Origin: Qipengyuania sp. ABI-127-1
GTDB lineage: Bacteria > Pseudomonadota > Alphaproteobacteria > Sphingomonadales > Sphingomonadaceae
Assembly: GCA_022953095.1 (NCBI GenBank)
Contig: JALJCR010000001.1
Coordinates: 744,001 to 808,000 of the forward strand
DNA length: 64,000 nucleotides
Direction of reading: 5' to 3'
Shown here: piece after piece, positions 32,610 through 41,882 of the stretch
How the letters are laid out: every line of letters starts with the position of its first letter
Numbering within the stretch: position 1 is the stretch's first letter
Made by a program: the position numbers and the translations under genes
Notes under the pieces: generated by a model
What the model saw: the letters and a program-made list of their open reading frames with translations, nothing else
What the model was told of the DNA's origin: nothing
Database searches by the model: none

Positions 32610-33956
32610 ATGTCCCCCATCCTGATCAATCTCGTCGGCATTGCGGCGATCTTGCTGATTGCCTTCCTGCTGTCGACGGGGAAACGGCGCATCAAGCTGC
32701 GCGTGGTAGGCGCGGCCTTCGCCCTGCAGGCGCTGATGGCGCTGCTTGTGCTGCGCACCCCGTGGGGTGTCCAACTGATCCAGACGATGTCGAACGGGGT
32801 GATCGCGCTGCTCGACTATTCGAAGGTGGGGATCGAGGCGGTGTTCGGCCCGATGGCCGCCAATCCCTTCACCAACACATTCGTCATCGCCGCGCTGCCG
32901 GTAATCGTCTTTTTCGCGGCGATCGTCTCGATCCTCTATCACTGGGGGATCATGCAGCGGCTGGTACGCTGGGTCGGCGGGGCGATCGGCTGGATCACCG
33001 GGATCAGCAAGGTCGAAGCGCTGGGCAGCGCGGCCAATATCTTCGTCGGGCAGTCCGAAAGCCCGCTCGTGGTGCGTCCCTATCTCGCCGCGCTCACGCC
33101 GAGCCGCCTGTTCACGCTGATGAGTGTGGGCATGGCAGGTGTCGCGGGGACGATTCTGGCGGCTTATGCCAGCTTCATCGGCGCGGAAGCGGTACCTTTC
33201 CTTCTGGCGGCGGCCTTCATGTCGGCGCCGGGCGGTATCCTGATGGCCAAGATCATCATGCCCGACGATGAGAGCATCTTGGCGCGCGATGCGGCGGAAA
33301 TGTCCGGCGTGGACCCCGAGGCGGAGATCGTCCTGCCCGATGCGCGGATCAGCGCGGAAGGACCCGCTGCCCTCACCGAAAGCGGCAAGCCGCATGAGGT
33401 CGAAGTCGCGGAAACCTTCGAGGAAGGTCACCGGCCCGCCAATATCATCGAAGCCGCGGCGCAGGGGACGCAAACCGGCGTGAAGCTCGCGGTGGCCGTC
33501 GGCGCAATGGTCATGGTCTTCGTTGCCCTCGTTGCGCTGGCCAACGGTATTCTCGGTGGAATCGGCGCGTGGTTCGGCTATCCCGATATCAGTTTCCAGC
33601 AATTGCTTGGCTTCGTCTTCGCGCCAGTCATGTTCCTGATCGGCATTCCGTGGGAACAGGCAGGCACGGCTGGCGGGCTGTTCGGCACCAAGATCGTGCT
33701 CAATGAATTCGTCGCCTTTATCGATCTGGGAGCGATGGACGCTTCGGTGCTGTCGGATCGAAGCCGCGCGATCGTCACTTTCGCGCTGTGCGGCTTTGCC
33801 AATTTCAGTTCGATCGCGATCCAGATGGCGGTTACCGGCGGACTTGCGCCAAATCAAAGACCGGTGATCGCCAAGCTGGGTATCCGCGCGCTCGCTGCCG
33901 GCAGCCTCGCCAATCTGATGAGCGCGGCGCTGGCGGGACTCTTCCTACCATACTAA
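32610..33956 (+). CDS. nupC: NupC-type concentrative nucleoside transporter
   Basis: Cation-coupled nucleoside importer of the CNT family. From ATG 32610 (AAGGGA six bases upstream) it has 448 residues and about ten transmembrane helices. Family marks are GWITGISKVEALGSAANIFVGQSESPLVV (the nucleoside-site Glu and polar motif), AYASFIGAEAVPFLLAAAFMSAPGGI and FALCGFANFSSIAIQ. A hydrophilic loop of about 70 residues (about 220-290) separates the halves. An in-frame ATG at 32544 is possible but lacks a good ribosome site. Divergent from yhhQ; followed 14 bases later by the oxygenase gene. Confidence 0.92.
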   Translation: MSPILINLVGIAAILLIAFLLSTGKRRIKLRVVGAAFALQALMALLVLRTPWGVQLIQTMSNGVIALLDYSKVGIEAVFGPMAANPFTNTFVIAALPVIVFFAAIVSILYHWGIMQRLVRWVGGAIGWITGISKVEALGSAANIFVGQSESPLVVRPYLAALTPSRLFTLMSVGMAGVAGTILAAYASFIGAEAVPFLLAAAFMSAPGGILMAKIIMPDDESILARDAAEMSGVDPEAEIVLPDARISAEGPAALTESGKPHEVEVAETFEEGHRPANIIEAAAQGTQTGVKLAVAVGAMVMVFVALVALANGILGGIGAWFGYPDISFQQLLGFVFAPVMFLIGIPWEQAGTAGGLFGTKIVLNEFVAFIDLGAMDASVLSDRSRAIVTFALCGFANFSSIAIQMAVTGGLAPNQRPVIAKLGIRALAAGSLANLMSAALAGLFLPY

Positions 33957-33970
33957 AGGGCGCACCCATT

Positions 33971-34912
33971 ATGACCGATTCGAACACCGATATCGCGGTT
34001 GTGTCGCTGGCACAGCCGCTCGACAGCATTGCCGACGAGCTGGGCCGCAGCTTCCGGGAATACGGCTTCGCCGTGATCCGCGACCATGGCATTCCGCAGG
34101 ACCTGATCGACCGGGCCGAAGCCTTGTCGAAGGAATTCTTCGCTCTGCCTGACGAGGTGAAGAAAGCATATCACATTCCCGGCGGTGGCGGCGCGCGCGG
34201 CTATACGCCCTTCGGCACCGAAAAGGCCAAGGACGCCAAGATCCATGATCTGAAGGAATTCTGGCATGTCGGGCGCGAATTGCCCGAGGGCCACGAGCTG
34301 TCCGAATATATGGCGGACAATGTCTGGCCGAGCGAGGTCGAGGGATTCCGTAAAACCTTCACCAAGCTCTATTCGGCTTTCGAGGAGGCTGGAGCGCGCG
34401 TGCTCGAAGGCATCGCCCTGCATCTCGGACTCGAACGCACCTTCTTTGCGCCCACGGTCGAAGACGGCAATTCGGTTATGCGCCTGCTGCGCTATCCGCC
34501 GCTCGAGGGGGAAGAGGCCGAAGGGGCGATTCGTGCTGCAGCGCATGGGGACATCAACACCATCACCCTGCTGCTCGGTGCCGAGGAAGCGGGTCTCGAA
34601 CTGCTGACCAGGCAGGGCGACTGGAAAGCCGTCGACGTGCCGGAAGGGGCGCTGGTCATCAATGTCGGGGACATGCTCGACCGGCTGACCAACGGCAAGC
34701 TGCGCTCGACCACGCACCGCGTGGTCAATCCGCGTGGGCAAGCGGCCTATCGTGCCCGCTATTCGATGCCGTTCTTCCTGCATTTCCGGCCCGATTATGT
34801 GATCGAAACGCTGCCATCCTGCATCGATCCGCAGGCTCCCGATGCTCATCCCGGGCCGATCTCGAGCCACGAATTCCTGATGCAGCGTCTGCGCGAGATC
34901 AATCTGGCTTAA
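33971..34912 (+). CDS. 2-oxoglutarate/Fe(II)-dependent oxygenase, isopenicillin N synthase family
   Basis: Predicted non-heme iron dioxygenase of 313 residues. The N-terminal DIOX_N-type domain includes GFAVIRDHGIP, and the double-stranded beta helix has the iron triad in AAHGDINTITLL (H-x-D) and STTHRVVNP (H), with the 2-oxoglutarate arginine in RARYSMPFF (R-x-S). The ARGYTPFGTEKAK region is typical of the family. The substrate is unknown. It follows nupC by 14 bases, so the two may be co-transcribed; a nucleoside or nucleobase-related substrate is a speculation based only on that. Confidence 0.85.
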   Translation: MTDSNTDIAVVSLAQPLDSIADELGRSFREYGFAVIRDHGIPQDLIDRAEALSKEFFALPDEVKKAYHIPGGGGARGYTPFGTEKAKDAKIHDLKEFWHVGRELPEGHELSEYMADNVWPSEVEGFRKTFTKLYSAFEEAGARVLEGIALHLGLERTFFAPTVEDGNSVMRLLRYPPLEGEEAEGAIRAAAHGDINTITLLLGAEEAGLELLTRQGDWKAVDVPEGALVINVGDMLDRLTNGKLRSTTHRVVNPRGQAAYRARYSMPFFLHFRPDYVIETLPSCIDPQAPDAHPGPISSHEFLMQRLREINLA

Positions 34913-34972
34913 CTTGTTGCATTGCAGCAATTCCGGCCGGACGATTTCGGGGAATCGGCAAAAAAGCTCACC

Positions 34973-34990
34973 AGTTGCAAAAATGCAACT
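34973..34990. promoter_or_regulatory. palindrome upstream of the TonB-dependent receptor
   Basis: AGTTGCAAAAATGCAACT has seven-base perfect half-sites around four A residues. It directly abuts a TATATAGA -10-like sequence. A related imperfect copy (TTGTTGC ATT GCAGCAA) lies at 34914-34930. The pair looks like a repressor or activator site controlling the receptor gene. Confidence 0.45.
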
Positions 34991-35167
34991 TATATAGAGC
35001 GTTGATTTATAGGGTGTAATTTGCCGGTGTGGGTGTGGGTTTAACATATCTGCCACGCCCGTCTTGACTCTGTCACATTTCCGTAGCTTGGCGGCAACGC
35101 ATCCCGCCTAGCGGGGTTCTGCGACACCTTTTATCCCCCCGAACAAGACACCAAGAGGTCTTTCCCG

Positions 35168-37744
35168 ATGAAGTTCAAATATCTTCTGGCTGCTTCTGCG
35201 GTCAGCACAGCCAGCGCCATGCTCGCCGCTCCGGCCGCCGCGCAGTCGACCGGCTCGGTCGATTTCGACGACAATGTGATCATCGTATCCGGCGCCCGCG
35301 ATACGGGTGTCGGCGGCGTCGATATTCCCGATTCCCCCAAGGCCAAGCAGGTCCTGAGCGAGGAAATCATCCGTCGCCAGCGCCCCGGCCAGACGGTCAA
35401 CGACATCGTCAATCTGGTTCCCGGCGTCAGCTTCCAGAACAACGACCCTTGGGGCTCGTCGGGCGGCAAATTCACCATTCGCGGCTTTGACGACAGCCGT
35501 ATATCGCAGACCCTCGACGGTTTGCCGTTGAACGATTCGGGCAATTACGCGCTCTACACCAACCAGCAGGTGGACCCCGAAATCCTCGACAACGTCAACG
35601 TCAACCTCGGCGTCACCGATGTCGACAGCCCGACCGCTTCGGCCGTCGGCGGCACCATCAACCTGCGCACGAAAGAGCCGGACGACGAATTCGGTGTCAC
35701 CATGACGCTGACCGTCGGCGACATCTTCGCCAAAGGCAACAATGCGAACTACGAGCGCGATCGTCTGTTCGGACGCGGCTTCGTGATGATTGATACCGGA
35801 GATATCACGGGCCTCGGCACCAAGGCTTTCGCCTCTGCCAGCTTCTCGCGCTATAACAACCCCTTCAACAATTACGGCGTTGTCGAAAAGCAGCAATATA
35901 ATGGCCGTATCTGGCAGGACGTCGGCGACAATGGCGATTTCGTCGCCGTGGCTGGTCACTATAATGAGAACCGCAACAATTTCTTCGGTTCGTTCGCGCC
36001 CTATGCTTTTCCCGAAACGCGGGAAGATCGCTTTTACGAGATCAACTATCCCTGCACCGTCGATCTTCCGACCCCGGGCGTGCGTGACACGGACAACAAT
36101 TGCGGTGCCGAGTTCGATCGCCGGTACAACCCGTCGAACACGGGCAACATTCGCGGTGCCTCGCGTTTCACCCTGGCCGATGGTCTCGTTCTTACGGTCG
36201 ATCCCAGCTACCAGTACGTCAAGGCCAATGGCGGCGGCGACGAAGAGCTGCTCGAGCAGCGTTGTTATCTCGAGGCCGATGGCGACTGCAACACGACGCC
36301 GAACGGCACCACGGGCTATACCGGGTACTTCAACAACACCAACAACGGTCGTCAGTACTTCTTCGGTCGCGATCTTAATGGCGACGGCGATATGCTGGAC
36401 GAAGTCACCGGCCACGACCCGAGCCAGACCCGGACACATCGTTTCGGCGTGATCGCGAACCTCAATTACGAGATCAATGCGGACCACGCCATTCGATTGG
36501 CATACACTTGGGACCGGGCCAACCATCGCCAGACCGGTCAGACTTCGGTCGCTTTGGCGAATGGCGAGATCGCCGATGTATTTCCGATCAACGATCCCCT
36601 TCTGACTGCCGATGGCTTCGCGCTCAACAAGCGTAACCGCCAATCCTACGCGATCCTGCACCAGGTCTCCGGTGAGTATCGCGGCCGTTTCGGCAATCTG
36701 ACGGCGAATATCGGGCTGCGTGCGCCGTTCTTCACCCGCGAACTGGAACAGAAGTGCTATACGCTGGATGCTGATGGCGATTTGGCATGCTTCGAAAACC
36801 AGGATCCCAGCGAATTCATCGCGCTCAATCCCGATGCGGTGGCTCCGCTGGCTCGGACCTACAAATACGATGAGCTGCTGCCGAACGTCGGCTTCACGTA
36901 TGATTTTGGTGATGCGTCGATCTTCGCGAACTACGCCAAGGGAATTTCGGTTCCAGGCACCGACGTGCTGTATGACTCGCTGTTCTTCGTGAACAGTGAT
37001 GCGGCGCGGCCCGTACCCGAAACCACCGACAGTTTCGACCTCGGCGTTCGGTACCAGAACGGCCAGATCACTGCGCAGCTTGCCGCTTGGTACACGCAGT
37101 ACGACAACCGCCTGCGGACTTCCTTCAACGACCTGCTGGGCGAATCGATCACCACCAACCTCGGCCGGGTCGATAAATGGGGTCTTGATGGCTCGATCGC
37201 ATGGCAGCCGACCAGCAACCTGATGCTCTACGTCTTCGGTTCTATCAATGACTCGGAGATCAAGGACAATGTCGATGGCGGCGTTTGCGGCGCGTCGGAT
37301 GTCGGCGTCCCCGGCAACACTTGCGGGGCCGTTGGCGAAGACAAGTTCCTGCTGACCGCCGGCAAGCGTGAAAGCGGTGCGCCGACCTTCACTGTTGGCG
37401 GCCGTGCGCAGGCTACCTTCGGCGATCTGGAAATCGGTGCGCAGGTCAAGCACACCGGCAAGCGGTACCTGAACGATGTCAACCTGCCGCTCATCGCGTT
37501 CGGCAATGAAGCATATGGGGCGACTTTCTCGAGCTATACGCTGGTCGATTTCGACGTTCGTTACCGCATCGGCGAAATGTTCAATGGTACCGACGCCGCA
37601 ATCCAGCTCAATGTCACCAATGCGTTCGATGAACTGTTCGTCGGTGCAGCCGACGGAACACTCGACAATATTTGGAGCTTTGGCCAGTTTGTTCAGATCG
37701 GCGCGCCGCGTGCTGCGACGCTTTCTCTGATCCTCGGCTACTAA
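35168..37744 (+). CDS. TonB-dependent outer-membrane receptor
   Basis: Energy-dependent outer-membrane importer of 858 residues. Signal peptide MKFKYLLAASAVSTASAMLAAPAAAQ (cleavage about residue 26); a TonB-box-like stretch NVIIVSGAR near 37-45; plug domain (about 60-170) with QTVNDIVNLVPGVSF and FTIRGFDDSRISQTLDGLPLND; then a 22-strand barrel ending in an aromatic-rich strand (LSLILGY). The ligand is not evident; I see no heme-receptor FRAP/NPNL motif. Leader of about 180 bases with palindromes upstream. Followed by a strong terminator, then a TonB-like gene probably serving it. Confidence 0.93.
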   Translation: MKFKYLLAASAVSTASAMLAAPAAAQSTGSVDFDDNVIIVSGARDTGVGGVDIPDSPKAKQVLSEEIIRRQRPGQTVNDIVNLVPGVSFQNNDPWGSSGGKFTIRGFDDSRISQTLDGLPLNDSGNYALYTNQQVDPEILDNVNVNLGVTDVDSPTASAVGGTINLRTKEPDDEFGVTMTLTVGDIFAKGNNANYERDRLFGRGFVMIDTGDITGLGTKAFASASFSRYNNPFNNYGVVEKQQYNGRIWQDVGDNGDFVAVAGHYNENRNNFFGSFAPYAFPETREDRFYEINYPCTVDLPTPGVRDTDNNCGAEFDRRYNPSNTGNIRGASRFTLADGLVLTVDPSYQYVKANGGGDEELLEQRCYLEADGDCNTTPNGTTGYTGYFNNTNNGRQYFFGRDLNGDGDMLDEVTGHDPSQTRTHRFGVIANLNYEINADHAIRLAYTWDRANHRQTGQTSVALANGEIADVFPINDPLLTADGFALNKRNRQSYAILHQVSGEYRGRFGNLTANIGLRAPFFTRELEQKCYTLDADGDLACFENQDPSEFIALNPDAVAPLARTYKYDELLPNVGFTYDFGDASIFANYAKGISVPGTDVLYDSLFFVNSDAARPVPETTDSFDLGVRYQNGQITAQLAAWYTQYDNRLRTSFNDLLGESITTNLGRVDKWGLDGSIAWQPTSNLMLYVFGSINDSEIKDNVDGGVCGASDVGVPGNTCGAVGEDKFLLTAGKRESGAPTFTVGGRAQATFGDLEIGAQVKHTGKRYLNDVNLPLIAFGNEAYGATFSSYTLVDFDVRYRIGEMFNGTDAAIQLNVTNAFDELFVGAADGTLDNIWSFGQFVQIGAPRAATLSLILGY

Positions 37745-37755
37745 GTATAATGGCT

Positions 37756-37774
37756 GCGGGGCTCGGTGCCCCGC
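37756..37774 (+). repeat. small hairpin after the receptor gene
   Basis: GCGGGGC (37756-37762) pairs with GCCCCGC (37768-37774) around TCGGT, just past the receptor stop codon and before the main terminator; probably protects the mRNA 3' end. Confidence 0.5.
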
Positions 37775-37786
37775 ACGCAAACTGCG

Positions 37787-37819
37787 GGGCGGCCCTCTTT
37801 ACGGAGGGCCGCCCTTTTT
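37787..37819 (+). terminator. intrinsic terminator of the TonB-dependent receptor
   Basis: GGGCGGCCCTC (37787-37797) pairs perfectly with GAGGGCCGCCC (37804-37814), followed by TTTTT. Canonical strong terminator. Confidence 0.93.
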
Positions 37820-37875
37820 CATTCCGGGCCGAGCCGTGCATGGAACATGCGGGCCGTGATCGCCGTTTTGTTCCA

Positions 37876-38601
37876 ATGGACTCTCAGACCTCTCGCTATG
37901 CGCAGACTCGCAAGCGCCTCAATCCTTGGGTGATCTTGCTCATTGCCCTGCTGCATGTCGGGCTGTTCTATCTGCTCGTGCGTGCGCTCGCCCCGGCTGC
38001 GGTGGACCGTGTCGAACAGTCCGTGGTTTCCGCCTTCACCGTGACGGTTGCCGCGCCGCCGCCGGAAGCGGAAGAGGACCCCGAGCCTGAGCCCGAGGGC
38101 GCTCAGGGCGATCCCGGACGCGAGGCGGTGCCCCAGCCAGTCACCGCGCCCGAGCCGCGGCGGCGGGTGCGCGACGATCCACCAGCGCCGCGAGCAGCCT
38201 CGACCGGGGCCGCCCAAACCTCGGGCGCCACCGACGATGGCGAAGGAACCGGCCGTGCTGGCGAGGGGCAGGGCACCGGGAGCGGCGATGGCGGCAGCGG
38301 GCAGGGCGCAGGCGCGGCGACCAAACCCGTCCTCACCCGTGCGATAACCGATGCGAGCGCGTTCCCCGTGCCGCCAGGTGGGCGCGAGGCGCGCATCGGC
38401 AAATCGGTGATCGTCAGGCTGACCGTCTCGGCACAGGGGCGCGCCACGCGGTGCAGTATCTATCGCCCAAGCCCGTTTCCGGAAACCGATGCCGCCGTCT
38501 GCCGCCTTGCGCTGGAGCAGCTACGCTTCGAACCGGCGCGCGATGCACGCGGCAATCCGGTTGCTGCGACCTTCCATTACCAGCAGCGTTTTTTCAATTG
38601 A
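37876..38601 (+). CDS. TonB-family energy-transducing protein
   Basis: Inner-membrane protein linking the ExxBD proton motor to TonB-dependent receptors. The 241 residues comprise a basic cytoplasmic N-terminus, one transmembrane helix (about 18-38), a long acidic, proline- and glycine-rich periplasmic spacer (about 55-150), and a TonB C-terminal domain (about 160-241) with RIGKSVIVRLTVSAQGRATRCSI and LRFEPARDARGNPV. No exbB/exbD is adjacent. The start is uncertain: ATG 37876 and ATG 37840 both lack a clear ribosome site. Its place right after a receptor terminator suggests a partner for that receptor. Confidence 0.82.
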   Translation: MDSQTSRYAQTRKRLNPWVILLIALLHVGLFYLLVRALAPAAVDRVEQSVVSAFTVTVAAPPPEAEEDPEPEPEGAQGDPGREAVPQPVTAPEPRRRVRDDPPAPRAASTGAAQTSGATDDGEGTGRAGEGQGTGSGDGGSGQGAGAATKPVLTRAITDASAFPVPPGGREARIGKSVIVRLTVSAQGRATRCSIYRPSPFPETDAAVCRLALEQLRFEPARDARGNPVAATFHYQQRFFN

Positions 38602-38619
38602 GCCAGCGCGGCAGGCGGG

Positions 38620-41169
38620 TCAGTCCTGCCCGGCCTGGGTGAGCACTTCGACCAGCTCGTCCTTGCCATAGGGCTTGGTCAGCAGGCCGGACGCACCCAA
38701 TTCGGCGATCCTGTTTTCCATCTCGCCATATCCTGTCGCCAGCCAGAAGGGGATGCCAAGCTCCCTCAGCCTCTCCGCGACCGGTTCGCTGTTCTCCTTG
38801 CCGAGATTGTAATCGAGGATTGCCAGGGCCGGGGGCGATTTGGCCAGCGCGTCGAGAGCTGACGCAACCGTGCTCTCCACCCGCACCCTGTCTACCCCCA
38901 GTTCCTTGAGGCAGTCTTCCGCATCGAGCGCGATAATTATGCTGTCTTCCACCAGCAATACGCTGTCGGGCACGTTTTCCAGCTTGTCGTCCATGGTCTT
39001 CTTCGCTTGCGAGCTACGCCCTTCGCCTTCGGCGCGCGCGCGCCACTGGACAAAGCGCGCGGGGATGCAGAAACGCGCCTCTACGCCCTGCAGCCGGTAG
39101 TGAATTTCCGCAGTCCCTTCGAGTTCGTAGGGAAGTGAACGTTCGATGATCGTACTGCCGAAGCCCCGGCGTTTGGGCGGCTTGACCGGTGGCCCGCCGC
39201 TTTCGCGCCAGTCGAGGCAGAAATTGTCTTCCGCATCGCGGCTGACCTCTACCTCAAGCTTGCCGGACTGGTCGCTGAGCGAGCCATATTTGGCCGAGTT
39301 GGTAATCATCTCATGGATGACCAGTGCCACAACCGTATAGGCTTCGGGCGCGATCATTGCTTCGGGGCCTGTGAGATCGAGCCGCTCTTTTTTGTCCGAA
39401 AGATAGGCATTGGCCTCGGTCTCGATCAGTTCCGAGAACGGTGCGTGAGACCAGTTGCCCTTGGTGATGTTGTCATGCGCGGAGGCTAGCGAATTGACCC
39501 GCCCGCTCACGATGTCCACGAAGGTCCGAATGTCCTCCGCATCGTTTTTCGACTGGTTGATCAGGCCGAGAATGAGGTTGAGGATGTTGCGCACGCGGTG
39601 GTTGAGTTCCGCGATCAGCAATTCCTGCTGTTCTTGCGCCTTGGCCCGTTCGGCCACCGCCTCGTCGGTCAGCCGCAGGATGACTTCGAGCAAGGTGACG
39701 CGAAGCCCCTCGGCGATCTCGAGTTCGGCCTGCGACCATTTCTCCGCGCGACCTTCGACCGTTTCCTGCCAGGCTGCGAAACTCTTGCGCGGAGTCAGGC
39801 GATCGCCATGGACGCCGGATTCCACGGGCTTTTCCGGATTTCCGGCCCAGGTCACCGTTTGCGTCAACGGTTTACGCCACAGCACCAGATAGTCGCGCGG
39901 CGTACGCGATACCGGGATGACCAGAGCCCCGGCCGCGCGTTCGGCGAACCGAGCGGCCCGCGGCAGCCGCTCGGCAATCGCGTCGCTCGACAGCAATCGG
40001 CTGGTGGCAGCGGCATTCAGACTGGCGACGATAGCGCGGAACTCTTCCTCGTTCGGCGCCGATCCGCGCGAATCGTAAATGTCCTCCACGAAAATACTGA
40101 CCCCGTCATGCGGGATCACCTGCTGGATCACGGGCTCGATCATCGGCAGGCTTGCCGACAGGGGGGTGCCCGCCGCGATGTCGCGCATCAGCCGCGAATG
40201 AACTTCGCGGCCCAGTTCGCGCCGCTCCGCGATCTGCCGCGACAGCGTGCGGTCCAGCATGAGCGAAAACAGTTCGGAAAACAGTTCCGCCGCCGTGCGC
40301 TGCGAATAGGGCAGCAGTTTGGGGCCGTAATGGTGGCAGGCGAACAGGCCCCACAGCTTGCCGCCAATGATGATCGAGATCGACAGCGAGGCGCCGACGC
40401 CCATATTCTTGAGATATTCGATATGGATCGGCGATACTGCGCGCAACGTGCTCATGCTGAGATCGAGCGGCTCACCGTCGAAAGACACGCCGGGTTCGAT
40501 CTCTACGGGTTCGGTCGCGACATCGGCGATGATGCGAAACCGATTGCGCAAATAGAGCGCGCGCGCCTGACTAGGGATGTCCGACTTGGGGTAACGCAGC
40601 CCGTGGAATTTCTCGAGGTCTTCGCGCGCAGCCTCGGCGATGACTTCGCCGGACAGATCCTCGCGAAAACGGTAAACCATCACCCGGTCGATCTGCAGCG
40701 CGTGCCGCAACTGCCGGGCCGCTTCGTCGGCAAGATCCCGCACATCGGTGTATTTTCCCAGCCGCGCCATGATCGGGCGGAGCAGGGCGAGTTGGCGGTT
40801 GAGGTCGCCTGCGGCGTGCCGCTCCACTTCGATGACGGTATTGCCGCCCGAGCTGTGCAACGCGCAGTCATACAGGGTTCCGTCATCGAAAAGGTCGACG
40901 CCGAACAGGCGTTCGACCTGATCCGTGCTCGACAGGGCGGAAGCGGAACTGCGAAGCTCTTCCAGCGCAGGACGGGCGAACAGTGAGCTGAGGCGCTCGC
41001 CGATTTCCAGCGTCCGGCCGGGGCCGAAGATATCTTCGAGATTGGTTGACAGATGGGCGGCAAACCAATCGGCATTGACTGCGATCAGTGCGCCAAAAGC
41101 CTGGATGCGGCCTAACTGATGGATGGGCTCGCGGTCGCAGTTGGACAGGTTCACGTCCTGCGCATTCAT
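38620..41169 (-). CDS. bphP: bacteriophytochrome HWE histidine kinase with C-terminal receiver
   Basis: Red/far-red light sensor kinase of 849 residues. PAS2 domain with biliverdin-attachment cysteine C11 (SNCDREPIH), GAF domain with the DIP motif (197-199) and pocket histidines H279/H280, PHY domain with the tongue motif PRKSF (about 461-465), an HWE-type kinase with phospho-acceptor H524 in ELNHRVRN, then a receiver domain with D786 in ILDYNLG and LATGYG, a FAT GUY-like segment. The receiver is fused where many phytochromes have separate regulators. Its start overlaps the bphO stop by four bases, so chromophore enzyme and apoprotein are co-translated. The output partner is unknown. Confidence 0.94.
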   Translation of the reverse strand: MNAQDVNLSNCDREPIHQLGRIQAFGALIAVNADWFAAHLSTNLEDIFGPGRTLEIGERLSSLFARPALEELRSSASALSSTDQVERLFGVDLFDDGTLYDCALHSSGGNTVIEVERHAAGDLNRQLALLRPIMARLGKYTDVRDLADEAARQLRHALQIDRVMVYRFREDLSGEVIAEAAREDLEKFHGLRYPKSDIPSQARALYLRNRFRIIADVATEPVEIEPGVSFDGEPLDLSMSTLRAVSPIHIEYLKNMGVGASLSISIIIGGKLWGLFACHHYGPKLLPYSQRTAAELFSELFSLMLDRTLSRQIAERRELGREVHSRLMRDIAAGTPLSASLPMIEPVIQQVIPHDGVSIFVEDIYDSRGSAPNEEEFRAIVASLNAAATSRLLSSDAIAERLPRAARFAERAAGALVIPVSRTPRDYLVLWRKPLTQTVTWAGNPEKPVESGVHGDRLTPRKSFAAWQETVEGRAEKWSQAELEIAEGLRVTLLEVILRLTDEAVAERAKAQEQQELLIAELNHRVRNILNLILGLINQSKNDAEDIRTFVDIVSGRVNSLASAHDNITKGNWSHAPFSELIETEANAYLSDKKERLDLTGPEAMIAPEAYTVVALVIHEMITNSAKYGSLSDQSGKLEVEVSRDAEDNFCLDWRESGGPPVKPPKRRGFGSTIIERSLPYELEGTAEIHYRLQGVEARFCIPARFVQWRARAEGEGRSSQAKKTMDDKLENVPDSVLLVEDSIIIALDAEDCLKELGVDRVRVESTVASALDALAKSPPALAILDYNLGKENSEPVAERLRELGIPFWLATGYGEMENRIAELGASGLLTKPYGKDELVEVLTQAGQD

Positions 41170-41729
41170 ATGGTGGTCTCCGGTGCCCTGACTTGGCTCG
41201 CCACGGCATTGAAATGGGCGAAGCTTGCCTGCGCTGCGCCGAGCACCGACGGATCGTCAGCGGGTGAATGCGGTCTCTCGATAAGCGGTCGCAGGCGCTT
41301 CCAGTATTCGGCCACGCGCCGGTCGGACAGGAACGCAACCGGCCATTGCACGTCGGCTTTCACAAGCCGCGCGAGGATGGCCCGGTTGCCCAGCGATGAC
41401 CCCGCCAGCACCCAGCATATGCCCAGCGGATCGGAATCCGCCGATACATCGAAGGCGGGCGAGTCGGGGGGAATCGGCACGCCTAACTCGGCAAGGTCTC
41501 TGGCGATCGCATCGGTCTGGCGCGGCGGTGCCATGTCGGCGCATCGCTCATCCAGCCAGCTCTCGATATTCACACGTGCGCGGTACTGGATTTCGAGAAA
41601 TTGCGCATAACCGCGCTCGTCCCCTTCAACGAGTGTGCCCAGGCGCACGTCCAGCGTGTCATGGGCCGCTGCGGTCCCGATCCTGAGGTAATCTCTGGTG
41701 GTGCGACCCGCCACGTTCTTTCCCCGCAT
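41166..41729 (-). CDS. bphO: biliverdin-producing heme oxygenase
   Basis: Cleaves heme to biliverdin, CO and iron; here most likely to make the bacteriophytochrome chromophore. The protein has the proximal histidine in AAAHDTLDVRLGTL and the distal helix LAGSSLGNRAIL, the two marks of the HemO/BphO family. ATG 41729 gives 187 residues with GAGG about eight bases upstream; a longer frame from 41771 adds 14 residues. It is the first gene of the bphO-bphP pair, with a four-base ATGA overlap. A receptor/TonB pair lies just beyond, but no link to heme uptake is shown. Confidence 0.9.
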   Translation of the reverse strand: MRGKNVAGRTTRDYLRIGTAAAHDTLDVRLGTLVEGDERGYAQFLEIQYRARVNIESWLDERCADMAPPRQTDAIARDLAELGVPIPPDSPAFDVSADSDPLGICWVLAGSSLGNRAILARLVKADVQWPVAFLSDRRVAEYWKRLRPLIERPHSPADDPSVLGAAQASFAHFNAVASQVRAPETTI

Positions 41730-41882
41730 CCCCTCTGCCTCACATTCGCTGCGGTATGCCCATTCCACCAAAAAGCAAGCCAGCCCCTTTGCCTAGAGCG
41801 AATTTTGCATCGCTATAAAGCGTTCGGCGAACGGATCGGTTCCGGTCTGCGGCAGACTTTTCAATAGTTCTCGGCTCGGGCG

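Noticed and set aside
34913-35167. Cobalamin or other riboswitch before the TonB receptor
   Set aside because: No B12-box-like sequence; the leader contains only short palindromes.
35168-37744. Heme receptor feeding the nearby heme oxygenase
   Set aside because: No FRAP/NPNL-type heme motif seen, and the oxygenase is tightly coupled to the phytochrome, which explains it better.
41800-41850. EcfG promoter upstream of bphO on the minus strand
   Set aside because: GGAAC is present, but the base triplet after 17 bases is GCT.
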